From the NCBI GenBank assembly GCA_964512305.1, contig CAZEIW010000171.1, positions 1-53,936 on the forward strand: a stretch of 53,936 bases of DNA. The letters are read 5' to 3'. The notes beneath the pieces were generated by a model, which was given only the letters and a program-made list of their open reading frames with translations, was not told the DNA's origin and ran no database searches. Origin of the DNA: CAZEIW01 sp964512305. Lineage in GTDB: Bacteria > Pseudomonadota > Gammaproteobacteria > Burkholderiales > Burkholderiaceae_F. The translations under genes were made by a program, and so were the position numbers. Positions 1-7,311 of the stretch are shown piece by piece (the stretch's first letter is position 1; each line of letters opens with the position of its first letter).

Positions 1-195
1 TGGGAGGTGTGGATGCTGAGCGCCGACCGCGACCTGCCGCGGCAGCTGCGGCTTCAGGAGACGCGGAAGGTGGTGCTGTTCAACGGGCCGATCGAGTGCC
101 GGCTGTTTCGATTCGAGGTCGTGGCGGGGCAGTATCGGCGCAGTACGAGCGACGGCGAATCGGAGCGGAAAGGCAAGCCGGCGCCCCTGAAATAG
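1..195 (+). CDS. C-terminal end of an unidentified protein, cut by the window edge
   Basis: The reading frame is open from the first base to a TAG at 193-195, so only the last 64 residues are visible and the real start lies outside the window. The best-conserved stretch is around FNGPIECRLFRFEVV, followed by a charged tail. I do not recognise the family and assign no function. It is judged real because a second copy of the same 3' end lies at about 3745-3935, and the two copies differ at several silent third positions (GTG/GTC, CTG/CTA, GCG/GCC, CGC/CGT), as expected for sequence once under protein selection. The antisense strand is also open here, but that frame contains nothing recognisable. 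Confidence 0.5.
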   Translation, partial: WEVWMLSADRDLPRQLRLQETRKVVLFNGPIECRLFRFEVVAGQYRRSTSDGESERKGKPAPLK

Positions 196-254
196 AAGTA
201 ACCCGCCGACATCATCCGATCCACCCAGGAGCGGATTACCGCAGTCAAAACCAA

Positions 255-944
255 CTACTCTACGAACTCCAGCAAGCTCGGTCCCACGTGATCGCTGATC
301 TGCGCAAGTCGTTCCTCGCTGACCCAGTCCGCTAGCCGACCCGGAGTTAGTTGAGAATCACACTTTACTTCATTCAGTGGCTTAGCCCTCCATCCGGTAA
401 TCTTCTCTCGTGCCAGGATATCGATCACCCGCTTGCTGACAAAGATGAATCTCGGTGCAGGCCAAACGAAGAAGAAGTCAGAACCATCCAACTGATCCGG
501 GTCGATAAAGGTCTCGGCGTCGACGAAGCACGAGTAGACCGACAACCCACAAAACTCGCAGTGTTCCTGGCGGTGTACACCAGACCGGAGCGATGGGAAG
601 CCACCCCACCCAGTAATCGCTAGCTCATAGATCGCCGGACGCAAGACTTCCGATCCGCCGATGCGGACGGTCGCTGCGGTAGGAGCAACCCCCACAAGCC
701 CGTGTTCTTCGAAGAGGTCAAGCGCGAACCTAGTCGCCAGCAGCTCGCCGTACCAAGTCCAGATCAGCGAGCGATCGGAGGGCACTTGCTTGAGAGTCAC
801 ATCTAGCCCACCGCGACGTTTCCCCGATCGAGCGTGCCCTTGACGCGCACTGCAAGTAATTCGGTCCACGACATTGCGACGCGGTGTCCATTCAGCGCGC
901 GATTTGGAATCTCCACGACCCAACTGAAAAAATCGATCCCTCAT
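255..944 (-). CDS. single-CXXC protein resembling the double-CXXCG (SitI6-like) immunity family
   Basis: This 229-residue soluble protein has no signal peptide or membrane segment. The C-terminal half carries CEFCG, then a DP.QLDGSD-type stretch and an aromatic segment (FFFVWPAPRFIFVSKRV) ending in an ITGW motif. The middle has a hydrophobic YELAITGWGG segment. From memory this order fits the C-terminal half of the Myxococcus double-CXXCG paralogous family, which includes SitI-type immunity proteins. Only the second CXXC is present; the N-terminal third lacks the first one and looks unusually basic. The ATG at 944 is chosen over an in-frame TTG at 950 because AAGAGG lies just upstream. It is transcribed alone, beside a duplicated gene fragment. 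No cognate toxin is visible. Family placement is tentative. Confidence 0.45.
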   Translation of the reverse strand: MRDRFFQLGRGDSKSRAEWTPRRNVVDRITCSARQGHARSGKRRGGLDVTLKQVPSDRSLIWTWYGELLATRFALDLFEEHGLVGVAPTAATVRIGGSEVLRPAIYELAITGWGGFPSLRSGVHRQEHCEFCGLSVYSCFVDAETFIDPDQLDGSDFFFVWPAPRFIFVSKRVIDILAREKITGWRAKPLNEVKCDSQLTPGRLADWVSEERLAQISDHVGPSLLEFVE

Positions 945-1147
945 TGCCAACCTCTTGGCTGTCTACTGAAGTGCTGCTCCATTCGGCTAAGTTGATCCAC
1001 CTTCTTGGCAGCCGGTGGCGGGCGCGCGGTACACGACGAGCCGCTGGTTGATCAACTGCTCCACAGACTTAAGCGTCGACCCTCCTTGATATTCTTCTCC
1101 GGCCAGCGGCGACGTGTCGATTGCGCGTGCGCGTCTTGAACCTGAGG

Positions 1148-3661
1148 TCATGGCTTGGCGGACAGATCAGCCCTGGGTGCGGCGAAAACGGCTGCCGTTC
1201 CCGGTCGCGCCGCGGCCGGGGCGAACGTCGCCACCGGCTTCTGCAGGATCAGTTCGCCCCCGTACAGGATGTCGGGGCGAAGGTCCCTGTTGATATCGCC
1301 AACGACCATCGCGTCCGCTCCGGATGCGCTATTGGGAGCGTCGTAGAGCGTCTCGGGCGCCAGAGTTCCGTCCGCCTGCTGCAGATAGACTCCAACCGCA
1401 GAGAACACTCCATGCATCACAACGATGTCGGCGCGGCCGTCGCCGTTGATGTCGGCGATGCGCAGCGCGTCCGGGATGTCATACGTGGGCACGGCGACCA
1501 TGGGGCCCAAACTGCCGTCCGGCGCCTGGTAGTAGATGCCGATCCAAGCCTGATTGCCGCCGGTTGACACTACGATGTCGTTTCGCCCATCTCCATTGAC
1601 GTCGCCGATCGCGACGCCGGTCGCGCCCCAGGTCGGATCCGCAGCCAGATAGATCGGCGCCGCGAAGGCGCCACCAGGCTGTGCCAGGAAGACGGCGACG
1701 TTCTTGCCGCTGGCAGCGCCCGCGATCGTGACGACGATGTCGGGCAGACCATCGCCGTTGACGTCGCCCACTTCCAAACCGTAGCCCGTGCCGAACACCA
1801 CGCCGTAACCGGCGGCCACTCCGAAGTCCAGCGAGCGCTGCAAGAACAGATGCCCGTTGGCATCCTGATGCCAGATGTCCACCGTCGAGCTCAGGACACT
1901 GACCGCGAGGAGTTCCATCCTCCCGTCACCATCGATGTCGGCGATGCGCAGCGCGCGCGCGTGGACGTAGTTGAGGAAGTCGCCCGCAACGAGGCTTCCA
2001 TCGGCCGCCTGCAGGAAGACCTGCATGCCTTGATAATCCGCACCGACGACCACGTCCGGCCGGCCGTCCCCATTGACATCGCCGATCGCAATGGCGCTGA
2101 AAGTGGAGCCGGCGGGGCCGCCGGCGATCAACGTGGGTGCGCTCAAGGTACCGTCGCCGCGGCCGTACATCACCGCCAGCGGAGATCCGGCGCTCGGGAC
2201 CACGGTGAACAGGACGTCCTCAATGCCGTCGCTGTTGACGTCGCCGAAAGCCGCGGAGAACGCCGGCAGGGCCGGCGCTAAGCTGACCGGCTCGGCGAAA
2301 CGGCCCTGGTCGGTACGGAAACCGAACGCAACCGGCGACACGGGATTGCCGATGAGATCCGTGACGGCAGTGCTCACGCTGACGTTGTAAGTCTGACGGC
2401 GCGCCAAGGGCGCACCCAGCGTGAAGCTCACCGTCGCGCCGTCGCTGCCGAGCGTTGCGGCGCCGGCAACCGGATTTCCGCCCTGATCGACGACCGTCAC
2501 GCTCCCGGCGTTGACCGTCGAAGCGGCAAGGGGTTCGCTGAATAGCAGGGCGATCTGGGTGGTCAGTGGCACCTCCTGCGCACCGGCGGCCGGCGTCGAA
2601 CTCACGAGGCCGGGGCTCGTCGCATCGACACCGAAACTCCATGAGCGCGCCGCCGCAACCGCATTGCCGACGAGATCTTTGGCCCCCAAGCCCACCGTTG
2701 CCGTGAAATTGCCCGACACCCAGGGCTGCGCGGGCGTGAATATCGCGTTGTTGCCGGAAGTCTGGACCGTTCCCCCCACGGGTTGGTTGTTGCCGTCCAC
2801 GACGGTGAAGCCGCCAGCATTGAGCGTTCCTGCATCCATGGATTCCGTGAAGGTCGTGCTCACCGAGAGTGTCGCGCCGCGCACCTGGCTTTGCGTAGGC
2901 GTCACCGCCAGGACCGCCGGCGCGGCGCTTGCTCGATGGGCCGTGCGGTATTCGAGGAGGTCGTGCCTCTCCGTCGAAAGCCCTCCGCTGGAAGACGCCG
3001 TGACGGTCGTGCGAACGAGCCCGATATCAGGCGCATACAAATCGTCCTCGGTGACGCTGCCGGAAAGCGCGCCGCCTCCGCCCGTCAGATTCACGGTCTC
3101 GTTGACCGCGGTGCTCATGTGCAGGCAATTCGTGAAGGTGCCGCCCACCGTCGTGATCGAATCCGTCAGGGCAACCACCGTAACCACGGCGCGAATTGTG
3201 AGAGGGTCGGTGCGCCCGTCGCCGTCATAATCCACGCCACTGTCGACGGTCTTGTCGACCTGGACGTAACTATCCCCGACGCTTGCCGGCTGTGGAATCA
3301 ATTTGATGGGCCCGATCTGCCGGCCGACGTAGTCGGTCAAAGTGTTCGGGTACTGCCAGAGGCCATCGCCTTGCTGGGCATAAAGCGACGTAGAGGAGGT
3401 GTTCGTTCCCAAGTCGGTGGTTTCCAGAACGCCGGCGTTCTGGCCATTCACGGCCTGCGTTCCGACTACCGCAACGAGCGTATTCGTAATCGCCGCTCCA
3501 TTGGCGGCATTCGAATAGAGCCAGCGGTTCTGCGCGTCGAGCGGCATATAGGCGGCCGTGGACGCCACGCCGGAAGTGGCGCTACCGCCGCCACCCCCTC
3601 CGCCGCCGCAGGCGGCCAGCACTGCGCATGCCGACGCCGCGACCAGCCATGCTGCACGCAT
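1148..3661 (-). CDS. FG-GAP/VCBS-repeat lipoprotein with bacterial Ig-like domains
   Basis: This 837-residue protein begins with a short hydrophobic signal and a lipobox (LAAC, Cys18), followed by a run of glycines, so it is probably a surface or periplasmic lipoprotein. Residues about 250-450 form two Big_5-type Ig-like domains. The C-terminal half holds at least seven FG-GAP/VCBS repeats with calcium-loop signatures such as DVNGDGRPD, DIDGDGRME and DINGDGRAD; the last (DINRDLRPD) has lost its central Gly. Such repeats fold as beta-propeller blades and bind Ca2+ and extracellular ligands. The start is secure: GGAGGGG lies just upstream of the ATG. It stands alone, between the two copies of a duplicated gene end. 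The ligand cannot be told from sequence. Confidence 0.85.
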   Translation of the reverse strand: MRAAWLVAASACAVLAACGGGGGGGGSATSGVASTAAYMPLDAQNRWLYSNAANGAAITNTLVAVVGTQAVNGQNAGVLETTDLGTNTSSTSLYAQQGDGLWQYPNTLTDYVGRQIGPIKLIPQPASVGDSYVQVDKTVDSGVDYDGDGRTDPLTIRAVVTVVALTDSITTVGGTFTNCLHMSTAVNETVNLTGGGGALSGSVTEDDLYAPDIGLVRTTVTASSSGGLSTERHDLLEYRTAHRASAAPAVLAVTPTQSQVRGATLSVSTTFTESMDAGTLNAGGFTVVDGNNQPVGGTVQTSGNNAIFTPAQPWVSGNFTATVGLGAKDLVGNAVAAARSWSFGVDATSPGLVSSTPAAGAQEVPLTTQIALLFSEPLAASTVNAGSVTVVDQGGNPVAGAATLGSDGATVSFTLGAPLARRQTYNVSVSTAVTDLIGNPVSPVAFGFRTDQGRFAEPVSLAPALPAFSAAFGDVNSDGIEDVLFTVVPSAGSPLAVMYGRGDGTLSAPTLIAGGPAGSTFSAIAIGDVNGDGRPDVVVGADYQGMQVFLQAADGSLVAGDFLNYVHARALRIADIDGDGRMELLAVSVLSSTVDIWHQDANGHLFLQRSLDFGVAAGYGVVFGTGYGLEVGDVNGDGLPDIVVTIAGAASGKNVAVFLAQPGGAFAAPIYLAADPTWGATGVAIGDVNGDGRNDIVVSTGGNQAWIGIYYQAPDGSLGPMVAVPTYDIPDALRIADINGDGRADIVVMHGVFSAVGVYLQQADGTLAPETLYDAPNSASGADAMVVGDINRDLRPDILYGGELILQKPVATFAPAAARPGTAAVFAAPRADLSAKP

Positions 3662-3744
3662 TAGCTTCCCCTCCCTCGCGTAATGCTAGCTGCGGCGAGG
3701 AAGTGCGTCCACCCAACGCAGGATCATTGCTCTGAAGATGACTT

Positions 3745-3935
3745 AAGGCTCAGCACGGGCGCCGACCACGAACTGGCGCAACGGCTGCCGCTGTCGGAGA
3801 CGTGCGAGGTCGTGCGGTTCAACGGGCCGATCGAGTGCCGGCTACTTCGATTCGAGGTCGTGGCCGGGCAGCATCGGCGTGGCGCGGGCAGAAATCCAGC
3901 CAGAGAAGAATGGGAAGCCGCGTGTAGCATAGCCC
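3745..3935 (+). pseudogene. diverged second copy of the 3' gene end seen at 1-195
   Basis: Bases 3796-3879 match 57-140 at 75 of 84 positions in my hand alignment without gaps, including an identical stretch over the FNGPIECRL codons. The similarity extends more weakly on both sides in the same frame. Unlike the left copy it has no start and no in-frame stop: the frame runs on, out of register, into the DUF1614 gene. It is therefore read as a remnant and not a gene. It lies immediately upstream of the DUF1614 start at 3939. Confidence 0.6.
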
Positions 3936-3938
3936 GCC

Positions 3939-4655
3939 ATGTCCGCGTCGCATCTTCACTACTTTCCGGTCGCGCTGCCCTTCCTGCTCGCGCTGGCCGG
4001 ATTGTTCGTGGTGCTGGTGGTGACCGTTTCGTTCAGGCTCCTGAGGTTCGCCTCGGCGAGCCTCGGGATCGGCCCGGCATCGATGTTCGCGGTGCTGCTG
4101 CTCTCGCTGCTGGGCAGCTACGTCAACATCCCGATCGCCTACCTGCCCGAGCGCGTGGTCACGTCGGCGGCCGAGGTCGACTTCTACGGCATCCGCTACA
4201 TGGTTCCGGTGACGCACGAGTGGCCCGCGACGGTTCTCGCCATCAACGTCGGCGGCGCCGTGATCCCGATACTCCTCTCCCTGCACCTGATGGCGAAGAA
4301 CCGGCTGTACGTGCCGGCGTTCTTCGGCACGGCGATCGTCGCCGCGGTCTGCCACTCCCTCGCGCAGCCGGTCCCTGGTCTCGGAATCGCCGAGCCGATA
4401 TTCGTTCCCGTGCTGGTGACTGCGATTACGGCGTTGCTGCTGTCGCGGCGATTCGCGGCCGCGCTCGCGTACATCAGCGGCAGCCTCGGAACCCTCATCG
4501 GCGCCGATCTGCTCAACCTGGACAAGGTGCAGGGCCTCGGCGCCCCGGTCGCGTCGATCGGGGGCGCCGGGACGTTCGACGGCATCTTCGTCATCGGGCT
4601 GCTGGCGGTCGTCTATGCGGGACTCGCGACCCGCTGGGGAGTCGCGGCGCGCTGA
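3939..4655 (+). CDS. DUF1614 family integral membrane protein
   Basis: The 238-residue protein is almost entirely membrane-embedded, with about seven hydrophobic segments. Recognisable DUF1614 features are the early GSYVNIPI segment, the NVGGAVIP motif near the middle, the PVPGLGIAEPIFVPVL segment, and the late GTLIGADLLNLD and IGGAGTFDGIFV motifs. The family is found in bacteria and archaea and its function is unknown to me; the polar residues kept inside the membrane hint at transport or an enzyme. The ATG start lies at the edge of the preceding gene remnant, and no strong ribosome site is visible. The next gene begins 48 bases downstream in the same direction, so the two may be co-transcribed. 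Confidence 0.85.
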   Translation: MSASHLHYFPVALPFLLALAGLFVVLVVTVSFRLLRFASASLGIGPASMFAVLLLSLLGSYVNIPIAYLPERVVTSAAEVDFYGIRYMVPVTHEWPATVLAINVGGAVIPILLSLHLMAKNRLYVPAFFGTAIVAAVCHSLAQPVPGLGIAEPIFVPVLVTAITALLLSRRFAAALAYISGSLGTLIGADLLNLDKVQGLGAPVASIGGAGTFDGIFVIGLLAVVYAGLATRWGVAAR

Positions 4656-4703
4656 CTTACGCGAAGTGTTTGCGGCGCAGCCGCCTTGAGAAAGGTCCTG
4701 ACG

Positions 4704-5684
4704 ATGACCGAAGTCGTGCACCGCACGATCGACACCAACGGCATCCGCTTGCATGTCGCCGAGCAAGGCAGCGGGCCGCTCGTCATTCTCTGCCACGGGT
4801 TTCCCGAGTCGTGGTACTCGTGGCGTCATCAGCTGCACGCGCTGGCGGCGGCCGGGTTTCGCGCGGTCGCGCCGGACATGCGCGGCTACGGGCAGAGCGA
4901 TCAGCCGCAAGAGATCGAGAAGTACACGCTGATGCACCTCGTGGGCGACATGGTGGGGCTTCTCGACGCCCTTGGCATGCCAACCGCGGTTATCGCCGGC
5001 CACGACTGGGGCGCCCCGGTGGCATGGCACGCCGCGCTGATGCGCCCCGACCGTTTCCGGGCGGCGATCGGCCTGAGCGTGCCGTTCCGCCCTCGAGGAA
5101 CCGCCCGCCCCACCACTTTGATGCCGCAAAACGACGACTCGGTGTTCTACCAACTCTATTTTCAGGAGGCCGGCGTCGCGGAGGCGGAACTCGAGCGCGA
5201 CGTGCGCCACTCGATCCGCGCGATCCTGTGCTCGGGCTCGGGGGAAGCCGGCGGACAGAGGGGCGACGCCGCAGGCTTGGGCGCCGTCGCCATGGTTCCG
5301 CGCCAGGGCGGCTTTCTCACGCGGATGAAGGATCCCCCGTCGCTTCCGGCATGGCTCACCGAGGCCGACGTGGACTTCTACGCGGCCGAATTCGGGCGAT
5401 CGGGATTTCGAGGCGGACTGAACTGGTACCGGAACATCGATCGCAACTGGGAACTGCTGGCTCCGTTCGCCGGCGCCCAGGTGACGGTCCCCTCGCTTTA
5501 TATCGCGGGCGACCGTGACCTTGTCCTCGCCTTCCGCGGCATGGACCAGCTGATCGCCAGCCTGTCCAGGTTCATTCCACAGCTGCGCCGCACGATCATG
5601 CTGCCGGGCTGCGGTCACTGGACCCAACAGGAGAGAGCTTCCGAGGTCAGCGCTGCCTTGATCGACTTCCTTCGAAGTCTGTGA
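4704..5684 (+). CDS. alpha/beta-fold epoxide hydrolase
   Basis: This 326-residue cytosolic enzyme would open epoxides to diols through a covalent ester intermediate. Visible signature elements are the oxyanion motif HGFPE (residues 31-35), the nucleophile in GHDWG (Asp101), candidate lid tyrosines (Tyr152 and Tyr242), the acid in GDRD (Asp270 or Asp272) and the catalytic His305 in GCGHW. The GHDWG motif with paired lid tyrosines favours epoxide hydrolase over haloalkane dehalogenase or esterase. The ATG at 4704 is preferred to an in-frame TTG at 4686 because GAGAAAGG precedes it at good spacing. The lid region around residues 170-210 is loop-like and Gly-rich. The natural substrate is unknown. 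Confidence 0.85.
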   Translation: MTEVVHRTIDTNGIRLHVAEQGSGPLVILCHGFPESWYSWRHQLHALAAAGFRAVAPDMRGYGQSDQPQEIEKYTLMHLVGDMVGLLDALGMPTAVIAGHDWGAPVAWHAALMRPDRFRAAIGLSVPFRPRGTARPTTLMPQNDDSVFYQLYFQEAGVAEAELERDVRHSIRAILCSGSGEAGGQRGDAAGLGAVAMVPRQGGFLTRMKDPPSLPAWLTEADVDFYAAEFGRSGFRGGLNWYRNIDRNWELLAPFAGAQVTVPSLYIAGDRDLVLAFRGMDQLIASLSRFIPQLRRTIMLPGCGHWTQQERASEVSAALIDFLRSL

Positions 5685-5729
5685 TCGATGCAGCGGCCGA
5701 CCACCCCGCGCGGCTAAGGCATTCCCTGG

Positions 5730-6092
5730 TCAGGCGTACGCCGTCCCTCCGCGCGAATCGCTGCTGACGCTGAATTCGGCATCGTCCGGGTCCTGAAGCT
5801 TGGCAATCCTCAGGCCATGGAGCTCGACCGGTGCGGAGACGACCCTTACCCCCTGCGCCGCGCGCTCAGCACAAAAGGCGTCGACGTCCGGCACCCTGAA
5901 GCCCAACTGGCAGGTGCCTGGCGGATGCTCTCCGGAGGCCAAATGAAGCGCGAGAACGGTGGATCCGGTGTCGAACTCGCTCCACTCCGGAGACTGGAAG
6001 CGAAGCTTCAGGCCAAGCTGTGCGGCATGAAATTGAACCGCCTCATCCATGTTGCCGACGAATTTGATCGCGTAGGTGAATGTCGCGGACAT
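5730..6092 (-). CDS. VOC-superfamily (glyoxalase/bleomycin-resistance fold) protein
   Basis: A 120-residue single-module VOC protein. The opening beta strand TYAIKFVGNM, the helix with AVQFHAAQLGL and the strand pair ending in LQDPDDAEFSV are typical. Likely metal positions are the His near ALHLASG and the terminal Glu in DAEFSV. Members include lactoylglutathione lyases, dioxygenases and resistance proteins, so the substrate cannot be named. ATG 6092 is chosen over a GTG at 6116 because CAGGAG sits six bases before it. The 125-base gap up to the next minus-strand gene makes operon membership possible but not shown. Confidence 0.8.
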   Translation of the reverse strand: MSATFTYAIKFVGNMDEAVQFHAAQLGLKLRFQSPEWSEFDTGSTVLALHLASGEHPPGTCQLGFRVPDVDAFCAERAAQGVRVVSAPVELHGLRIAKLQDPDDAEFSVSSDSRGGTAYA

Positions 6093-6168
6093 TCCATGCT
6101 CCTGGAGCGTGCACACAGATCAGGTACTGCCCGGACCGGCTCAAGAATGCAGGAGACTGGACTCAACA

Positions 6169-6188
6169 CTGACTCAGTTTTCAGTCAG
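6169..6188. other. short inverted repeat between two minus-strand genes
   Basis: CTGACT (6169-6174) and AGTCAG (6183-6188) can pair across an eight-base loop. It lies in the 125-base gap between the DUF1992 gene and the VOC gene. There is no U-run on either strand, so it is a weak terminator at best; it could be an operator or chance. Confidence 0.2.
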
Positions 6189-6217
6189 CGCCGAGAGCCA
6201 ATGGACCAAATCGATAG

Positions 6218-6562
6218 TCAGAGAACACCGCGCTGCAGCCGTGCCTTCGCCAGAGAAAGCTCGATCTCGAGTTCCTGCAATTTAAGTGAGAGGCGCTTGG
6301 CTTCTTCGCCGTCTTCCACGCAGGCTGCGAGGTCCGCCCTGGCAGCGGATATACGTTGCATTAGCTCGACCTCTGGAGGAAAGAGCCCCGCATCTTTCAG
6401 GATTTTGAAAGACATCCGCAATTCGACCGGCGTCTCGTCATAACCATCGCCAAAATCCAGCGGCTTCCCAAAGTTCTTCGCTTTGTGAAGTTCCCCCGAA
6501 CTCGCGCTCTCACGCAAGTGCCTCGCAATTTCTTCGTCCAACGACTTCGCTCGATCGACCAC
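6218..6562 (-). CDS. DUF1992 (DnaJ-homologue subfamily C member 28 domain) protein
   Basis: A 114-residue protein whose centre carries the family signature (GKPLDFGDGYDETPVELRM followed by KILKDAGLFPPEVE). The C-terminal third (about residues 75-110) is strongly helical and likely a coiled coil. The domain is named for a eukaryotic DnaJ homologue but has no J domain here, and its biochemical role in bacteria is not established; a helper of protein folding or complex assembly is a guess from the name only. The start is a GTG at 6562 with AGGTGA upstream. It is transcribed toward the VOC gene. Confidence 0.85.
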   Translation of the reverse strand: MVDRAKSLDEEIARHLRESASSGELHKAKNFGKPLDFGDGYDETPVELRMSFKILKDAGLFPPEVELMQRISAARADLAACVEDGEEAKRLSLKLQELEIELSLAKARLQRGVL

Positions 6563-6657
6563 ACTTCACCTGAGTGCAAACGAATCCGCCAAGACCCTAC
6601 AAGAGCGCTCCCGCCTCGTCAACTGCCTGAGCTCGGTGGCTGCGAAACCCGGCCGCA

Positions 6658-7203
6658 CTACGACCCCTTGCGCCGGCGCTGCCATTCATTCGAGGTCGTG
6701 GCGTACGTCGTCAGTTCCTTGTCGTACCAGGTTTCGATCCCGCGATAGCGCATGCCCAGCCGCTTCATCACGGAAGCCGAAGCCGCGTTCTCCGGCTGGC
6801 ATACGGCATACAACACGTCGGCCCTCAGCGCCTGAAACGCGAAATCGGCCATTGCAACGGCCGCTTCCGTCGCCAGACCTCGATGCCACCGGTCGCGCCG
6901 TAGCCGCCAACCCACTTCCAACGGGCAGGCCGGGTCCGGGGATTCCCCGCTGCGGCGAAGATGCTGGATGCACCCGGCTCCGACGACCTCGTCGCTGGCC
7001 CGCTCGATGAAGCTCCACCACGAAAAGCCGTATTCGACCCACCGGGCTTTCACGCGTTGGATGACTTCGGCGGTCTTCTCGCGGCTCTCTGGAGGCCCGA
7101 GGTACTGCATGACCTCCGGATCGGAGTTCATCGCATGCAGTCCGTCCAGGTGGGCGTCGTCGAAGGGCTCGAGACGCAGTCGTTCGGTCGTGAGAATTGT
7201 CAT
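6658..7203 (-). CDS. GNAT-family N-acetyltransferase, RimJ/RimL-like
   Basis: 181 residues covering a complete GNAT fold. The N-terminal TERLRLEPFD strand is the usual opening of RimJ/RimL-type enzymes. The core has a YGFSWWSFIE strand, the VGWRLRRDRWHRGLATEA segment (the R-x-x-G-x-A loop that binds acetyl-CoA pyrophosphate) and the NAASASVMKRLGM helix that closes the fold. Such enzymes acetylate protein N-termini, amino acids or antibiotics; the acceptor here is unknown. The start ATG at 7203 fits the family start. A copy of the genome palindrome lies in the 108-base gap before it. Confidence 0.88.
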   Translation of the reverse strand: MTILTTERLRLEPFDDAHLDGLHAMNSDPEVMQYLGPPESREKTAEVIQRVKARWVEYGFSWWSFIERASDEVVGAGCIQHLRRSGESPDPACPLEVGWRLRRDRWHRGLATEAAVAMADFAFQALRADVLYAVCQPENAASASVMKRLGMRYRGIETWYDKELTTYATTSNEWQRRRKGS

Positions 7204-7265
7204 GTCTTCGGCAGTGCCCCGCGCTGCGACACCAGGATCGTACGCTTGGGCCTCGAAACACGACT

Positions 7266-7291
7266 CCCCTCTCCCGCAAGCGGGAGAGGGG
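7266..7291. repeat. intergenic palindromic repeat, copy 1 (perfect)
   Basis: Two 12-base arms (CCCCTCTCCCGC and its complement) around an AA loop form a perfect palindrome. It lies between the Kelch-type gene and the acetyltransferase gene, both on the minus strand. It is one of at least seven copies of the same element in this window, all intergenic. It could act as a transcript-end hairpin, although no U-run follows. Confidence 0.85.
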
Positions 7292-7311
7292 ATCGATCCT
7301 CTCGCCGGAAT

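Noticed and set aside
840..935. A frameshifted alternative N-terminus for the single-CXXC protein, in another minus-strand frame
   Set aside because: That frame lacks a start (it is closed by TGA just upstream) and ends in TAG. The chosen frame has ATG 944 with a good ribosome site.
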